In this document: piece by piece, positions 22,255-31,682 of the stretch
Layout: every line of letters begins with the position of its first letter
How positions within the stretch are numbered: position 1 is the first letter of the stretch
NCBI GenBank assembly: GCA_900318265.1
Contig: ONKA01000004.1
Span: 1 to 64,000 of the forward strand
Length of the DNA stretch: 64,000 bases
Reading direction: 5' to 3'
Source: an uncultured Bacteroidales bacterium
Lineage (GTDB): Bacteria; Bacteroidota; Bacteroidia; Bacteroidales; F082
The notes under the pieces: generated by a model
Databases searched by the model: none
What the model was told of the DNA's origin: nothing
What the model saw: only the letters and a program-made list of their open reading frames with translations
Made by a program: the position numbers and the translations under genes

Positions 22255-25200
22255 TTAGAATGTGTTCAGGTCAACTTGACGCATGGCACCGAAGAACTTG
22301 ATGGTACGCTCGCCACCGCTGGTCAGATCCTTGATGTGGATCAGGTAGAAGCCAGAGGCCACAGGCGTATTGGCAAAGTTCGTGAGGTCCCATTCAATAC
22401 TCGTTGTTTCATCCGTGTCCTTGCGGAACTGACGCACCTTCGTGCCGCTCAAGGTGTAGATCGAAACGATACACTTGTTAGGCAGGTTGGTGATCTTCAC
22501 CTTGTTGGTCAGCGAGTTGCCCTCGTACGTGTCGTAGGCGTAGTAGGGGTTCGGCACCACAGTGATGAGGTTCAGGTCTTCATCAGCCTTAGCCTCGTCG
22601 TTCTGGACAGGATCCCAACCGTCAATCGAGAAGGTGTACTTCGGATTCATGTTGTTGATCATCAGATCAGGATTCTCCTGCTGCAGCGGGAAGCCATAGC
22701 CAGTACCATAAGGCTTGGCCAGACGGATACGGACACGGCATTCATTGCCCTCGGGCAACCATTCCATGCCTTCAACACCCACCGGCATACCAATCCACAT
22801 GACCAGCTTGTACAGGTTCTTATTCATGTTCTGGATCAAACTGTTGTTCGTCATATTCTGGATGAAGTCAAACGAATTGAACAGCAGCTGACCACCATCG
22901 TAACCATAGTTCTTCACTTGTTTCCAAGGAGCCGAGTTAGGCATCGGGATGGAGTCCATACGCCAGACATAGACGAAGTGCTTACCACCAAACACGGGAT
23001 CGTTGTCGGAGCCACGGAAGATGGCAGGATCATACTCTTGCATCAGACCCGAAGCGTCTTCGGCAGTGGCTTTTTGCACCTTGGCAGGGTTGAAGAGCAT
23101 GTCGCGACCATTCATATCTTCGAGGTAGGAGTCCTCACCGAAGGCCACATTCAAACGGATACCGTTCTCAACATCGATGACATAGCCCGGGAACCAGCTC
23201 ATACCGGTTTCACCAATGTAAGCCGGGTTGTTAGGATCGGCAGGATTGGGTTCAATACCGAGTTCCTCACAAGTCTTACCATCTTGGTTGACGGAAGCGT
23301 GACGGCGCATGAAGAAGCGGTCAGCACCACCTTCGTTCAAGCTCTTGTCCATACCCATCTCGATGACGGGGCAGCGGCTCCACTTGCTTCTGTCGGCAGT
23401 AAAGACGATGTCGATGCTATTGGTTAAGGTGAACAAGGTGTCAACGCGCGAGCCGTTATAAACGGGGCCGGGGTTCCTGTCGTCACCCTGCTTCCAGTTG
23501 GAGGAGAGCAACGGGACGCACCATGAACGGTTGGCGATCTTTTCCCAGTTCTCGCTCGGGTCCCAAGGCTTGCTACCACCAGTATCGTTCGAGCCCGAAG
23601 ACATGGAGTAGTCGTTGTTGGCGGAGTTGTCTTTGTCAAGATACGTACCAGAACGGATCCAGTTGAGGAACGAGCTGGGCACGTCGATGTCGCGGATAAA
23701 GCTCATCCACTGGTTGTCCGGGTCGGTGTATTCGACCGAAGAACCGATGACACCATTGTTGGTGGCCACCACGGTCTCGTAGTCATGCCACTTGGTACCG
23801 CCGTTGGCAGTCTCATCGTGATAGTATTCACCAATCAAGATACGACCAAACTTATAGACCTGCGCGAGGCTGATGGAAATACCACGCTCGATGAACAATT
23901 GTTCGTTTTCGTAAATCGTAGTCGTGTCGCCCTGGATGGTTTCGCCATCGTCGAGGTCAACCAAGTACCAGCTGTTAACCATACGAGCGGCTGAGTCACC
24001 TCTGATGTCGGGGTTGTTGGTGATGTTGTGCGTATATTGCTTAAAGAAATCGTTAAACACCAGTTCGTATTTGTGCGACTTCACATTCAGCGGGTCGATG
24101 ATCTTCACGCTGATGGGGCCATAACCAGCCTCGTAGGTGGGATGGTAGCAGGCAGGATAGTCAGGGCTACCAAAGCGATTGGTCTCAGAAGCCATCTTCA
24201 CGTTGCCATTGGCATCGAACAGGATCTCATTAACCGATTCCTCAGTCATTTCAAGTTCGTTGTAGCCGTTACCGGAACCAACGATACGGGTGATAGCCGG
24301 GCTGTCGCCATATTGGGCACGCAGCACAGTACCATTGATGATCTTATGAGGAACAGCGGTATAGACCTGGATGTTCTTTCTACCTTCGAGGTAAGGCTTC
24401 TTCTGACCTTGCAGACCGAGAGCGTCGTCCTGGTTATAGGTCAGGTAGTTGTTGTAGGCATAAGCCACAGCCATATAATAATAAGGTGTGTGGTTGATCA
24501 GGGTCGGGTTGTCGCTCGTCGAGAACTCGTCCTCGGTGACCACGAAGCTGTGGGTGATACCGGCGTCACCGCCATTCACCTTCAGGCTCGGCACGTTGGC
24601 TTGCAACGACTCGTCGAACTCGTAGTTGAGCAGACGACCGACGTTGTTACGCACGTCGCACTGGAACACCAGACGGGCCTTGTCGTTGTTGTTCAACTCG
24701 TCAGCACCCACTTCGGCGTTGGCCAGCTGATACACCTTGTAACCTTCGAAACGATAGTATCTGTCGTAGATAAAGATGGAATCCTTATATTCCTCTTCAA
24801 CTTGATAAATGCTGTCGCCTTCGTTGCTGATATACCAAGTGGTGTCTTTCTTCACCAACATGTTATCAGTTCTGCTGGTCGGAATTTCGGGGTCAAGTTC
24901 AACATAACCTTCCTTGTAGTTGTTGGAGAGCGTACCATTTGACAGATAGATGATGAGCTTTTGGTCAAGCTCGCGGATGGTCAGATCGGGAGCGCTAGGA
25001 CCGTCGATGACCTTGAAGCAGTTGTCGAACAAAGCTTGGCACTTGTCGTCGACCACACGCAGCAGTTCAACCGAAGCCCAAGCACCGCCAGAGGTAGCAC
25101 GTGCCCACGGCACACCGAAGGTGATGTAGTTCACAGCACCGGGTTCCAGGGTGAAGGGACCAGCGGATTGCATGAAACGACGGTCGTTAGGTGCATTGCC

Positions 25201-26775
25201 GCACTGCTCTTCTGACCAGTACTTACCGTTCGTGTTGAAGCCACCGTTAGGATAATTGCCACCGGTACCCCAGTTCCACGGGTCGGAATCGCCAGGGAAC
25301 ATGAAGTCGCACTCGGGACCGACAACGTCGTTGCTCGAGAAGGCATCGCCACCGTAACGCATCTTGGCACCGTTCTTCCAGATACCACGCAGGTAGTTGT
25401 AATATTGGGGAGCCGTGGTCGGGTCACCGTTATCAGCGGAGCTGTTGTTGTGATACACGAAACGGCGCATACCGAAACGTTCGTCGTCGATGATACCGTT
25501 TCCGAAGTTCACACCGTTGATGCTTTCGTCAACCATTTGGACGAAGTCGGTGGTATCATAGTTGAAAATGGAGTCGTTGGTGACAGGATCGATATGATCG
25601 AAGGTAGCCGTGATTTGATACTGGTATTTGGGGTTATCGATACCATCGGGGTCCATGTAGGGGCCTTGGAAGAAGTCGATACCCAACGCCGGAGGCTGTG
25701 CACCGTAGGCTTCAGGTTCACCACTACCATCGATATAGGTACCATTGTAACCGTAACCGAGACCACGACCAACGTCGCAACCTACATAGTCGTCCCAACC
25801 ATAACCGAGGTCAACGTCGGTCCAAGGCGAGAAGTAAGTGCCCGTCAAGGTGTAGGTGGAACGGTTGATGATTTCGTAGCTATAGAAAGTCATGTTGTTG
25901 ATTTCGTCGTTCGTGGCGAAAGCGAAAGCTTGGGCACGTACTTCGATACCGATAGCCTGACCGCCCGACTCAGTGTGGGCAGCACCCTTATCGTTGAAGA
26001 TCCACCACAGGGTTTGGTCACCCTTCAGCACCTGGTCGGCCAAGATGGAACCGTGCATGGTGCCGTGGATTTCTTCTTCCATGGTCGGGATCTTGGTATG
26101 GCAGAGTTCGTTGGAGATGTCGTAGTACGGATAGTCACCGCTATTGGGGTCATACTGACCGTCGCCATCGGCATCATAGAACGGAGCCAGATAGTAGGCA
26201 ATACCATCCGGGTCTTCACCGCTACGGGTGGCAGGCCATTTCTCGATGATGGTAGGCATCTGATAGTCGTCAGCCAATTTGCCAGTGTTGGGGTCGAAGG
26301 CGGCGAGGAACTCGTCAACCTCGGCACGGGTAATCTTGTAGATCTTATCCCACTTGGCGCAGGTTTCGGGGGTGATAGAAGCCTTGCCGTCAACGGTCAG
26401 AGGGCCAGTGAAATAGTCGTTACCAACCTGACGGAAACGCAGGGCGGCGCACTTCAACTGGTTGTTGACGTCGACACCAGCGATCCACAGGGAGCCGGCG
26501 AACAACGAGGTAGCCGAACCGTTGGCAGGGATAAAGTACTTGGAACCGGTTCCAGAGGGAAGGTCCCACCACATGTCACCACCCGCGTTGATACGGGTTC
26601 TGACGTTGTTGATGTCAAGCCACTCGAAAGCAGACGAAGGCGTACAACCAGCAGCGGTTTGGGCACGCTGGCCTTTGCTGCCATTCTGCTCAAACTTGTA
26701 CATCTCAGCCTTTCCTGGAGTCACAGCGCCCGCAATGAGCAGGGTCGCTAACAAAAATCGAAATATATTCTTCAT
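22255..26775 (-). CDS. Very large secreted protein with C-terminal T9SS type A sorting domain
   Basis: A 1506-residue protein with a signal peptide (about 1-23). The body is rich in Asn, Asp, Gly and Tyr, with acidic calcium-site-like runs (YDADGDGQYDPNSGDYPYYD near residue 195). No catalytic domain is recognised. The last 90 or so residues (from VVPNPYYAYDTYE, with VKITNLPNKCIVSIYTLSGTKVRQF and GFYLIHIKDL) form a type A sorting domain that directs export through T9SS and surface attachment. It lies between a TonB receptor (37 bases) and a PorV/PorQ-like gene (33 bases), all one operon. A role in surface capture is inferred. Confidence 0.8.
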   Translation of the reverse strand: MKNIFRFLLATLLIAGAVTPGKAEMYKFEQNGSKGQRAQTAAGCTPSSAFEWLDINNVRTRINAGGDMWWDLPSGTGSKYFIPANGSATSLFAGSLWIAGVDVNNQLKCAALRFRQVGNDYFTGPLTVDGKASITPETCAKWDKIYKITRAEVDEFLAAFDPNTGKLADDYQMPTIIEKWPATRSGEDPDGIAYYLAPFYDADGDGQYDPNSGDYPYYDISNELCHTKIPTMEEEIHGTMHGSILADQVLKGDQTLWWIFNDKGAAHTESGGQAIGIEVRAQAFAFATNDEINNMTFYSYEIINRSTYTLTGTYFSPWTDVDLGYGWDDYVGCDVGRGLGYGYNGTYIDGSGEPEAYGAQPPALGIDFFQGPYMDPDGIDNPKYQYQITATFDHIDPVTNDSIFNYDTTDFVQMVDESINGVNFGNGIIDDERFGMRRFVYHNNSSADNGDPTTAPQYYNYLRGIWKNGAKMRYGGDAFSSNDVVGPECDFMFPGDSDPWNWGTGGNYPNGGFNTNGKYWSEEQCGNAPNDRRFMQSAGPFTLEPGAVNYITFGVPWARATSGGAWASVELLRVVDDKCQALFDNCFKVIDGPSAPDLTIRELDQKLIIYLSNGTLSNNYKEGYVELDPEIPTSRTDNMLVKKDTTWYISNEGDSIYQVEEEYKDSIFIYDRYYRFEGYKVYQLANAEVGADELNNNDKARLVFQCDVRNNVGRLLNYEFDESLQANVPSLKVNGGDAGITHSFVVTEDEFSTSDNPTLINHTPYYYMAVAYAYNNYLTYNQDDALGLQGQKKPYLEGRKNIQVYTAVPHKIINGTVLRAQYGDSPAITRIVGSGNGYNELEMTEESVNEILFDANGNVKMASETNRFGSPDYPACYHPTYEAGYGPISVKIIDPLNVKSHKYELVFNDFFKQYTHNITNNPDIRGDSAARMVNSWYLVDLDDGETIQGDTTTIYENEQLFIERGISISLAQVYKFGRILIGEYYHDETANGGTKWHDYETVVATNNGVIGSSVEYTDPDNQWMSFIRDIDVPSSFLNWIRSGTYLDKDNSANNDYSMSSGSNDTGGSKPWDPSENWEKIANRSWCVPLLSSNWKQGDDRNPGPVYNGSRVDTLFTLTNSIDIVFTADRSKWSRCPVIEMGMDKSLNEGGADRFFMRRHASVNQDGKTCEELGIEPNPADPNNPAYIGETGMSWFPGYVIDVENGIRLNVAFGEDSYLEDMNGRDMLFNPAKVQKATAEDASGLMQEYDPAIFRGSDNDPVFGGKHFVYVWRMDSIPMPNSAPWKQVKNYGYDGGQLLFNSFDFIQNMTNNSLIQNMNKNLYKLVMWIGMPVGVEGMEWLPEGNECRVRIRLAKPYGTGYGFPLQQENPDLMINNMNPKYTFSIDGWDPVQNDEAKADEDLNLITVVPNPYYAYDTYEGNSLTNKVKITNLPNKCIVSIYTLSGTKVRQFRKDTDETTSIEWDLTNFANTPVASGFYLIHIKDLTSGGERTIKFFGAMRQVDLNTF

Positions 26776-26812
26776 AATACTTGTAATTTTTCGTTATGAA
26801 TATTCTCTCCTA

Positions 26813-29800
26813 TTAGAAATTGAAGCTCAAACCGAGTCTGATGTGACGAGGCATAGAGTAGAAGCCGCCATTGTTGACATACAGTTCATACATTTGGATG
26901 TAGGCCTGCGGGTCAATCTGAGCGTTGATTTCATTTTGCCATTGAGGTGCTGAGAGGTAACCGTCGTCGTCGGGGTTACCGGTAGCGTTATACACACCAA
27001 CGATGTTCTTTGAGTTGAGCAGGTTCAGCACTTGCAGATACACGTTCACGAAAGCATCGCGACCCTTCGAGCCTTCCTTCTTTCCACCCATGGTGAAGGT
27101 GAAGTCCTTGTCGACGCGGAGGTCGAAACGGAACGAAGCGGGGATACGCGAACCGTTGTAGGTACCTTGCAGCAGGCTGTTACCACCAGAGATCGGTGAC
27201 GACACGTTACGAGCAGCGGTGAAGGGGGTACCCGAACCACCGTTGACTTGCAGGGCGAAACCGGTGTTGGAAAGGATTTGGTGACCCTTGATCGTAGGAC
27301 CATCATACTCCTTACCTTCTGAATAACGATAGTCGAGGGTCAGGTTGAAGCTGTGACGACGGTCGGCGTTGGTCGGGAAGGTGGATCTCAGGTTAGGCAC
27401 ACCAGCAGCAATCAAAGCTGCAGCGGTGGAGGTCGAAGAACCAGTCATGTCGGCATACTGCAAAGTGTAGCTGGCACGGATACGGGCGTTCTTCGTACGA
27501 CGCATGTCGTAGCTGGCGGTCACACCCTTGACAGTACCGAAGTCGAGGTTGCTGTAGGAGTTGTAAGCCTTGGGGAAGGCACCGTTGAAACGGTACATCT
27601 GAATCATGTTACGCAACTCATGGTAGTAAGCCGAAATCGTCATGGACGAGGTGTTGGTCACCTTCTGAGTGAAACCGAGTTCATACTCGATGGTCTGCGA
27701 AGGCTTCAGGTTGGGGTTGGCAACCGTACCCGAGAGGTCGGTGAAGCGGTAGTAGTACAGCGGGCTGCAGTAGTAGGCACTGGTAGGACGCTGCGTCAAC
27801 ACATCGTAGTGAGCGAAGAACAAAGCTTCGTCGGAAATCGGGAAGGAGAAGGAGATACGAGGCATGATGCTCCAAGCAGGATCGTAGTCCTTGAAGGATT
27901 CCATGTCGACCTTACGCTTGTCCATATCCACATATTTATACTTGATCCAAGGCGTCACACCCGTACCCATATCGAGCACTTCGGGGTTGGAGATTTCAAC
28001 ACCTTCTGCATTGTACCAAGTGTTACCATCACGGTAACCGACAATCTCAGTGATCTCAGAGATCTTATTCACGTAAGGAACAAAATTGTCACCGATGTTG
28101 TCCGGGATATCAATCTTGGAGGCGTCACCAACGAAATGGAAATCACCACCATTAATATTGTGGCTGCTAATAGCGCTCTTGACGTTTCCAACAGTATTGA
28201 AGTCATACAGCACATACGGGTCTTTCAGCACGTTCTGGTTGGCATCGAAACGGTCGACACGCACACCGATGTTGAAGATCAGGTCTTTGAAGGCGAACTT
28301 GTCTTGCAGGTAACCGGCCATGTAGATGGGCTGTTGGGCACCAATCGGGCGGTCAAAGACGCCTTCACCGTCTTGATGGTTGAAGAAGTCGGAGAGTGAA
28401 GGACGCTCGGTCAAGGCATACTTGGTATGGCCGTCGTAGCTGTAACCATAGTAGTAAACCGAGAAGTTACCGTCACGGGTCAACTCGTCGGCGCCGAACA
28501 TGCTCATGTCGAGGCCACCTTCAACCTTACCGGTTCTCATCTTACCGTTTTCATCGTAATATTTAATCGTGTTGTTGTCGAAATCATAAGTATCAATCAG
28601 GATCCACTCCGTGCCGTTGACAGGCAAGCCCATGGCTTGACGCAGGCGGGCGTCGAAGGTGTATTGGCTCTGATCGTCATACAGTCTGTGATACAACACC
28701 GTGTCGGCATGGCCGTCGTAGGCGTTGGCATAAGGTGCCGACATATCGAGCTCTCTGATGTGGAAGTTGGTCATGTCACGCATCAGCGTCCAATAGTTGG
28801 CGCTGTACGACATCTGAGCGTTGTTCTGTTGCTCGTATTGGAAGCCCAACTTAATATCGTGAGAGTTGTCGCCTCTACCGAGGGTCAACGAACCGTTGAC
28901 GTTCACGGCAATCTGGTCGTTCACGAACTTGTTGTAGGAATCTTGGATGGTGCCAGGCACTGCATACAAGCCGTACACATAGTTCGGTGACATACCGTTG
29001 ATCAGACCGTTGTTCAGAATGATGTTGGAAAGGTTGTTGTAGTAACCCACAGCACCATAATCCTTATACAGTTCGAAATAGTTGTTGGCGTAGGTAGCCA
29101 GATCAGGGTTGAAGTTGGAGGGCCTGAACGTCACCAAGGTGTCGTAGTAGTTATCCAACACGAAGACGTTGCTGAGGTTTTTGTATTCGCCATTGACCAG
29201 AACCGAGTCGACAGCCGTCGTCTGGAAGTGGTAGTTGGGAGCCCTGTAGGTGGTGAACTTACCCAAGTTGCCGTAAGCGAAGATGTTGTTCCACAGCTGG
29301 GGGTCGCCCGATTCGCCTTTATAGCGCGAGTAGTCGGCCTGAATGCTGTAGTACACATTGGAGACCAACGAAGTGCTGTTGGGATCGCTCTGGAAACGCT
29401 GGGTGAAGCGGACATAACCACGATAGGTGCCCGACTTCGACAGATAGTTCTTGTCAGTATTGAAGTAATACTGGCTACGACCGCTGGGATAGTGGCCACC
29501 GCTCATCACCATCGAACCACCGATGGTAAGGTTGGTGGTCTTACCCGTACGAACGTCGATCTTACCCGTCAGGTTAATGCTCTGGTTGGTCGAGTTGTTG
29601 AGGAAACGAGTGTGGTACAGGTCATCCTTATGCGTGTAAGCAGCGGTAGCGTTTGTACCGATGCCGATCGTCAAAGGATTGGTCCTGATCTTGTCCATGT
29701 ACTCGTCAGTGGCACGATAGTAACCCGTAGCGGAACTATAGCCATACTTGTTGTGCGTGATATCAAAAGCGAGGAAGAAACCGAGGAGGGCTTCCTTGTC

Positions 29801-30583
29801 GTCCTTCTTGCTCTTGATAAGCGGTCCTTGCAAGCTACCACCCAAGCGGCCGTGGCCGTAACCGTCAACCGAATACTCGGCTTCGATACCGCCACCCCAA
29901 GTACGGCTGGGGCCCTTGGTGGTCATGTTGATGATACCGCCCATGGCGTCACCGTACATAGCAGGCGTACCACCCAAGATAACGTCGACCTGGTCGATGG
30001 CGCTTTGGGGGACGCTGGTGCTACCGATGACTTTCACACCGTCGATGTAGTAGACGGCGCCTTCACGCGAACCACGGATGGAACCGACCTCACCGTCAGC
30101 GGAGAACACGCCACCGACACTGGCGGCAACGCCTTCTGCCGAACGCACCGGCAACTTGGCGATTTCCTCGGAGGTGATGGAGGCACCTTGCGTAGTGTTA
30201 TCCTTTGAAATCAAAGGAATTTCGTAGTCGACAACCGTGACTTCGCCAATGTTGATTGCTCCACTGGCCATCTTGATGTCGTAGAAGGTGATCTTGTTGG
30301 CCGGAATGACGATGTTCTTCACAACGAAGGGGTTGTAGCCGATACAGCTCGCCTTCAGGTCATACGTTCCCGGAGGAATCGGGTTGATGTCATAATTACC
30401 GTCAAAGTCAGAGGAGGTACCTCCCACTTGTGTTCCGCCTTTTTCAACAATGACGTTTGCAAATGGTACCGTTTCTCCTGTGTCATCGGTAATCTTACCC
30501 TTGAGTCTTCCTTGCGCTTGTGCCATGGTCATCGTGCAGGTGGCCAGGACGATGGCAAGGGTCATTAGTAAATTTTTAAACAT
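26813..30583 (-). CDS. TonB-dependent receptor with carboxypeptidase-regulatory-like domain
   Basis: A 1256-residue outer membrane receptor. The signal peptide is residues 1-21 (MTMAQAQ). A carboxypeptidase-regulatory-like domain spans about 22-105 (GRLKGKITDDTGETVPFANVIVEKGG, IPPGTYDLKASCIGY). The plug is about 130-240 (STSVPQSAIDQVDVILGGTPAMYGDAMGGIINMTTKGP), and a long barrel ends in HIRLGLSFNF with the C-terminal Phe. It imports an unknown ligand using TonB energy. It is the first gene of the three-gene operon with the T9SS cargo and PorV/PorQ-like protein. A TAATTTTG box lies about 60 bases upstream. Confidence 0.92.
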   Translation of the reverse strand: MFKNLLMTLAIVLATCTMTMAQAQGRLKGKITDDTGETVPFANVIVEKGGTQVGGTSSDFDGNYDINPIPPGTYDLKASCIGYNPFVVKNIVIPANKITFYDIKMASGAINIGEVTVVDYEIPLISKDNTTQGASITSEEIAKLPVRSAEGVAASVGGVFSADGEVGSIRGSREGAVYYIDGVKVIGSTSVPQSAIDQVDVILGGTPAMYGDAMGGIINMTTKGPSRTWGGGIEAEYSVDGYGHGRLGGSLQGPLIKSKKDDKEALLGFFLAFDITHNKYGYSSATGYYRATDEYMDKIRTNPLTIGIGTNATAAYTHKDDLYHTRFLNNSTNQSINLTGKIDVRTGKTTNLTIGGSMVMSGGHYPSGRSQYYFNTDKNYLSKSGTYRGYVRFTQRFQSDPNSTSLVSNVYYSIQADYSRYKGESGDPQLWNNIFAYGNLGKFTTYRAPNYHFQTTAVDSVLVNGEYKNLSNVFVLDNYYDTLVTFRPSNFNPDLATYANNYFELYKDYGAVGYYNNLSNIILNNGLINGMSPNYVYGLYAVPGTIQDSYNKFVNDQIAVNVNGSLTLGRGDNSHDIKLGFQYEQQNNAQMSYSANYWTLMRDMTNFHIRELDMSAPYANAYDGHADTVLYHRLYDDQSQYTFDARLRQAMGLPVNGTEWILIDTYDFDNNTIKYYDENGKMRTGKVEGGLDMSMFGADELTRDGNFSVYYYGYSYDGHTKYALTERPSLSDFFNHQDGEGVFDRPIGAQQPIYMAGYLQDKFAFKDLIFNIGVRVDRFDANQNVLKDPYVLYDFNTVGNVKSAISSHNINGGDFHFVGDASKIDIPDNIGDNFVPYVNKISEITEIVGYRDGNTWYNAEGVEISNPEVLDMGTGVTPWIKYKYVDMDKRKVDMESFKDYDPAWSIMPRISFSFPISDEALFFAHYDVLTQRPTSAYYCSPLYYYRFTDLSGTVANPNLKPSQTIEYELGFTQKVTNTSSMTISAYYHELRNMIQMYRFNGAFPKAYNSYSNLDFGTVKGVTASYDMRRTKNARIRASYTLQYADMTGSSTSTAAALIAAGVPNLRSTFPTNADRRHSFNLTLDYRYSEGKEYDGPTIKGHQILSNTGFALQVNGGSGTPFTAARNVSSPISGGNSLLQGTYNGSRIPASFRFDLRVDKDFTFTMGGKKEGSKGRDAFVNVYLQVLNLLNSKNIVGVYNATGNPDDDGYLSAPQWQNEINAQIDPQAYIQMYELYVNNGGFYSMPRHIRLGLSFNF

Positions 30584-30642
30584 ACCTTGTAATTTTATGT
30601 AATACTACTTTGTTTGGTGCATAAGAGTGCATTAAAAGTCGT

Positions 30643-30650
30643 CAAAATTA
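30643..30650 (-). promoter_or_regulatory. -7 promoter box for the TonB/T9SS cargo/PorV operon
   Basis: TAATTTTG on the minus strand, 59 bases upstream of the ATG at 30583. The remaining gap to 30827 is AT-rich and shows nothing else that I recognise. Confidence 0.4.
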
Positions 30651-30827
30651 CAACCTTATTTGAAAGTACGCAAGAAAAATATTCGTTTTTTGTATTTTTT
30701 TCTTTGCGAATTTTCGCTTCGATTGTTTATATTTTTGATTTTCAGTCATTTGAGAAAATACGCTTCAATAAGATTTTTTCCCGCTTCAATCGCGTTTTTT
30801 AGCTTCTATACCGTTTTCCCGTACATT

Positions 30828-31094
30828 TCAGGACGAAAAGAACGGGTTGCTGCGCTGTCGACGACGCATACGCTCCGCATGACGCTTGTCTTTCTGCATC
30901 ATACGCTTGGTTTTTTTGGCTTGACGCTTGTAATGGGTGGTTTTGGCTTTGTCATACTGCTTCTTCGACTGCCGCTCCTGCTGCTCCAATTGACGCTCCG
31001 CCCTCCGCATGGCGCGCGACCGCGATGAGGCGCAAGAGCCAAACAGCAAAAGCAAGGCCAATAGGCAGGCTACAATGCTGATTCGCTTCTTCAT
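30828..31094 (-). CDS. Small basic lipoprotein
   Basis: An 88-residue protein with a clear lipoprotein signal (ACLLALLLLFGSC, Cys21). A highly basic, Arg/Lys/Gln-rich helical tail follows (RRAERQLEQQERQSKKQYDKAKTTHYKRQAKK and onward), ending RSNPFFSS. Similar short basic lipoproteins are widespread in Bacteroidales with no known role. The charge could bind nucleic acid, LPS or peptidoglycan, but nothing shows which. A TACATTTG promoter box lies at 31113-31120. It transcribes toward the TonB operon but stands 244 bases apart from it. Confidence 0.72.
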   Translation of the reverse strand: MKKRISIVACLLALLLLFGSCASSRSRAMRRAERQLEQQERQSKKQYDKAKTTHYKRQAKKTKRMMQKDKRHAERMRRRQRSNPFFSS

Positions 31095-31112
31095 AACACA
31101 CTATTTTGGTTG

Positions 31113-31120
31113 CAAATGTA
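31113..31120 (-). promoter_or_regulatory. -7 promoter box for the small basic lipoprotein
   Basis: TACATTTG on the minus strand, 18 bases upstream of the ATG at 31094. Confidence 0.5.
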
Positions 31121-31175
31121 ACATTTTTCCACCATTTCGGTACTATTTTGAGAAAAAAAGCGTTTCTTTGCTGTT

Positions 31176-31682
31176 ATGAAAAACACGAGACTACACCTAT
31201 TAATATTAATAGCACTCCTGCCCTTGCTGCATGGCTGCACGAAATATTCGGAGAACCCCCACAGGCCGGTTCTGCCCTATCCTATCACGATTTACCCCAA
31301 CCAGATGCAGTATCAGAATCTACATACCATTGGCGGTTGGGAATACATCACTTCCGAGATGGAAAGCACAAGCCGTGGCATCATCGTTTTCCACAGGCCC
31401 GACGCCGACAATCTTGACGACACCTTCGCTGCCTACGACCGCATGCCGCCTAACGAACCCGACGCTTGCACCGACAGCCATGGCAACACCACCAGAATGG
31501 TCGTGGAATTTCCCTTTGTCGTCGACCGCTGCAACAACGCCTATTACAACATCCTGAACGGACAAATCATCATCCGCGAACCCGATATGGTTCCCAACTT
31601 CCCCACCGACGGCACACCGGTTTACAACTTAATCCAGTATCATACCTCCTTTGACGGGAACAAACTGACGATTTACAATTAA
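31176..31682 (+). CDS. Lipoprotein with a degenerate Rieske-like fold
   Basis: A 168-residue lipoprotein (signal LLPLLHGC, Cys21). The order of motifs (GGWEYIT, GIIVFHRP, FAAYDRMPPNEPDAC, then YYNILNGQIIIREPDMVPNFPTDGTPVYNLIQYHTSFDGNKLTIYN) resembles a Bacteroidota family with a Rieske [2Fe-2S] fold. Its usual form reads AYDR.C...... and C.S.F....G....GPA..PL..Y. The C-x-H and C-x-x-H cluster ligands are absent here, so it should not bind the cluster. The function is unknown, and the fold call is an inference from pattern only. The gene converges with the DAHP synthase gene, overlapping by four bases. Confidence 0.65.
   Translation: MKNTRLHLLILIALLPLLHGCTKYSENPHRPVLPYPITIYPNQMQYQNLHTIGGWEYITSEMESTSRGIIVFHRPDADNLDDTFAAYDRMPPNEPDACTDSHGNTTRMVVEFPFVVDRCNNAYYNILNGQIIIREPDMVPNFPTDGTPVYNLIQYHTSFDGNKLTIYN

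Noticed and set aside
25405-26751. 448-codon plus-strand frame opposite the large T9SS cargo gene
   Set aside because: Antisense shadow, rich in Val/Gly/Thr and lacking any motif. The cargo gene has a signal peptide and a sorting domain.
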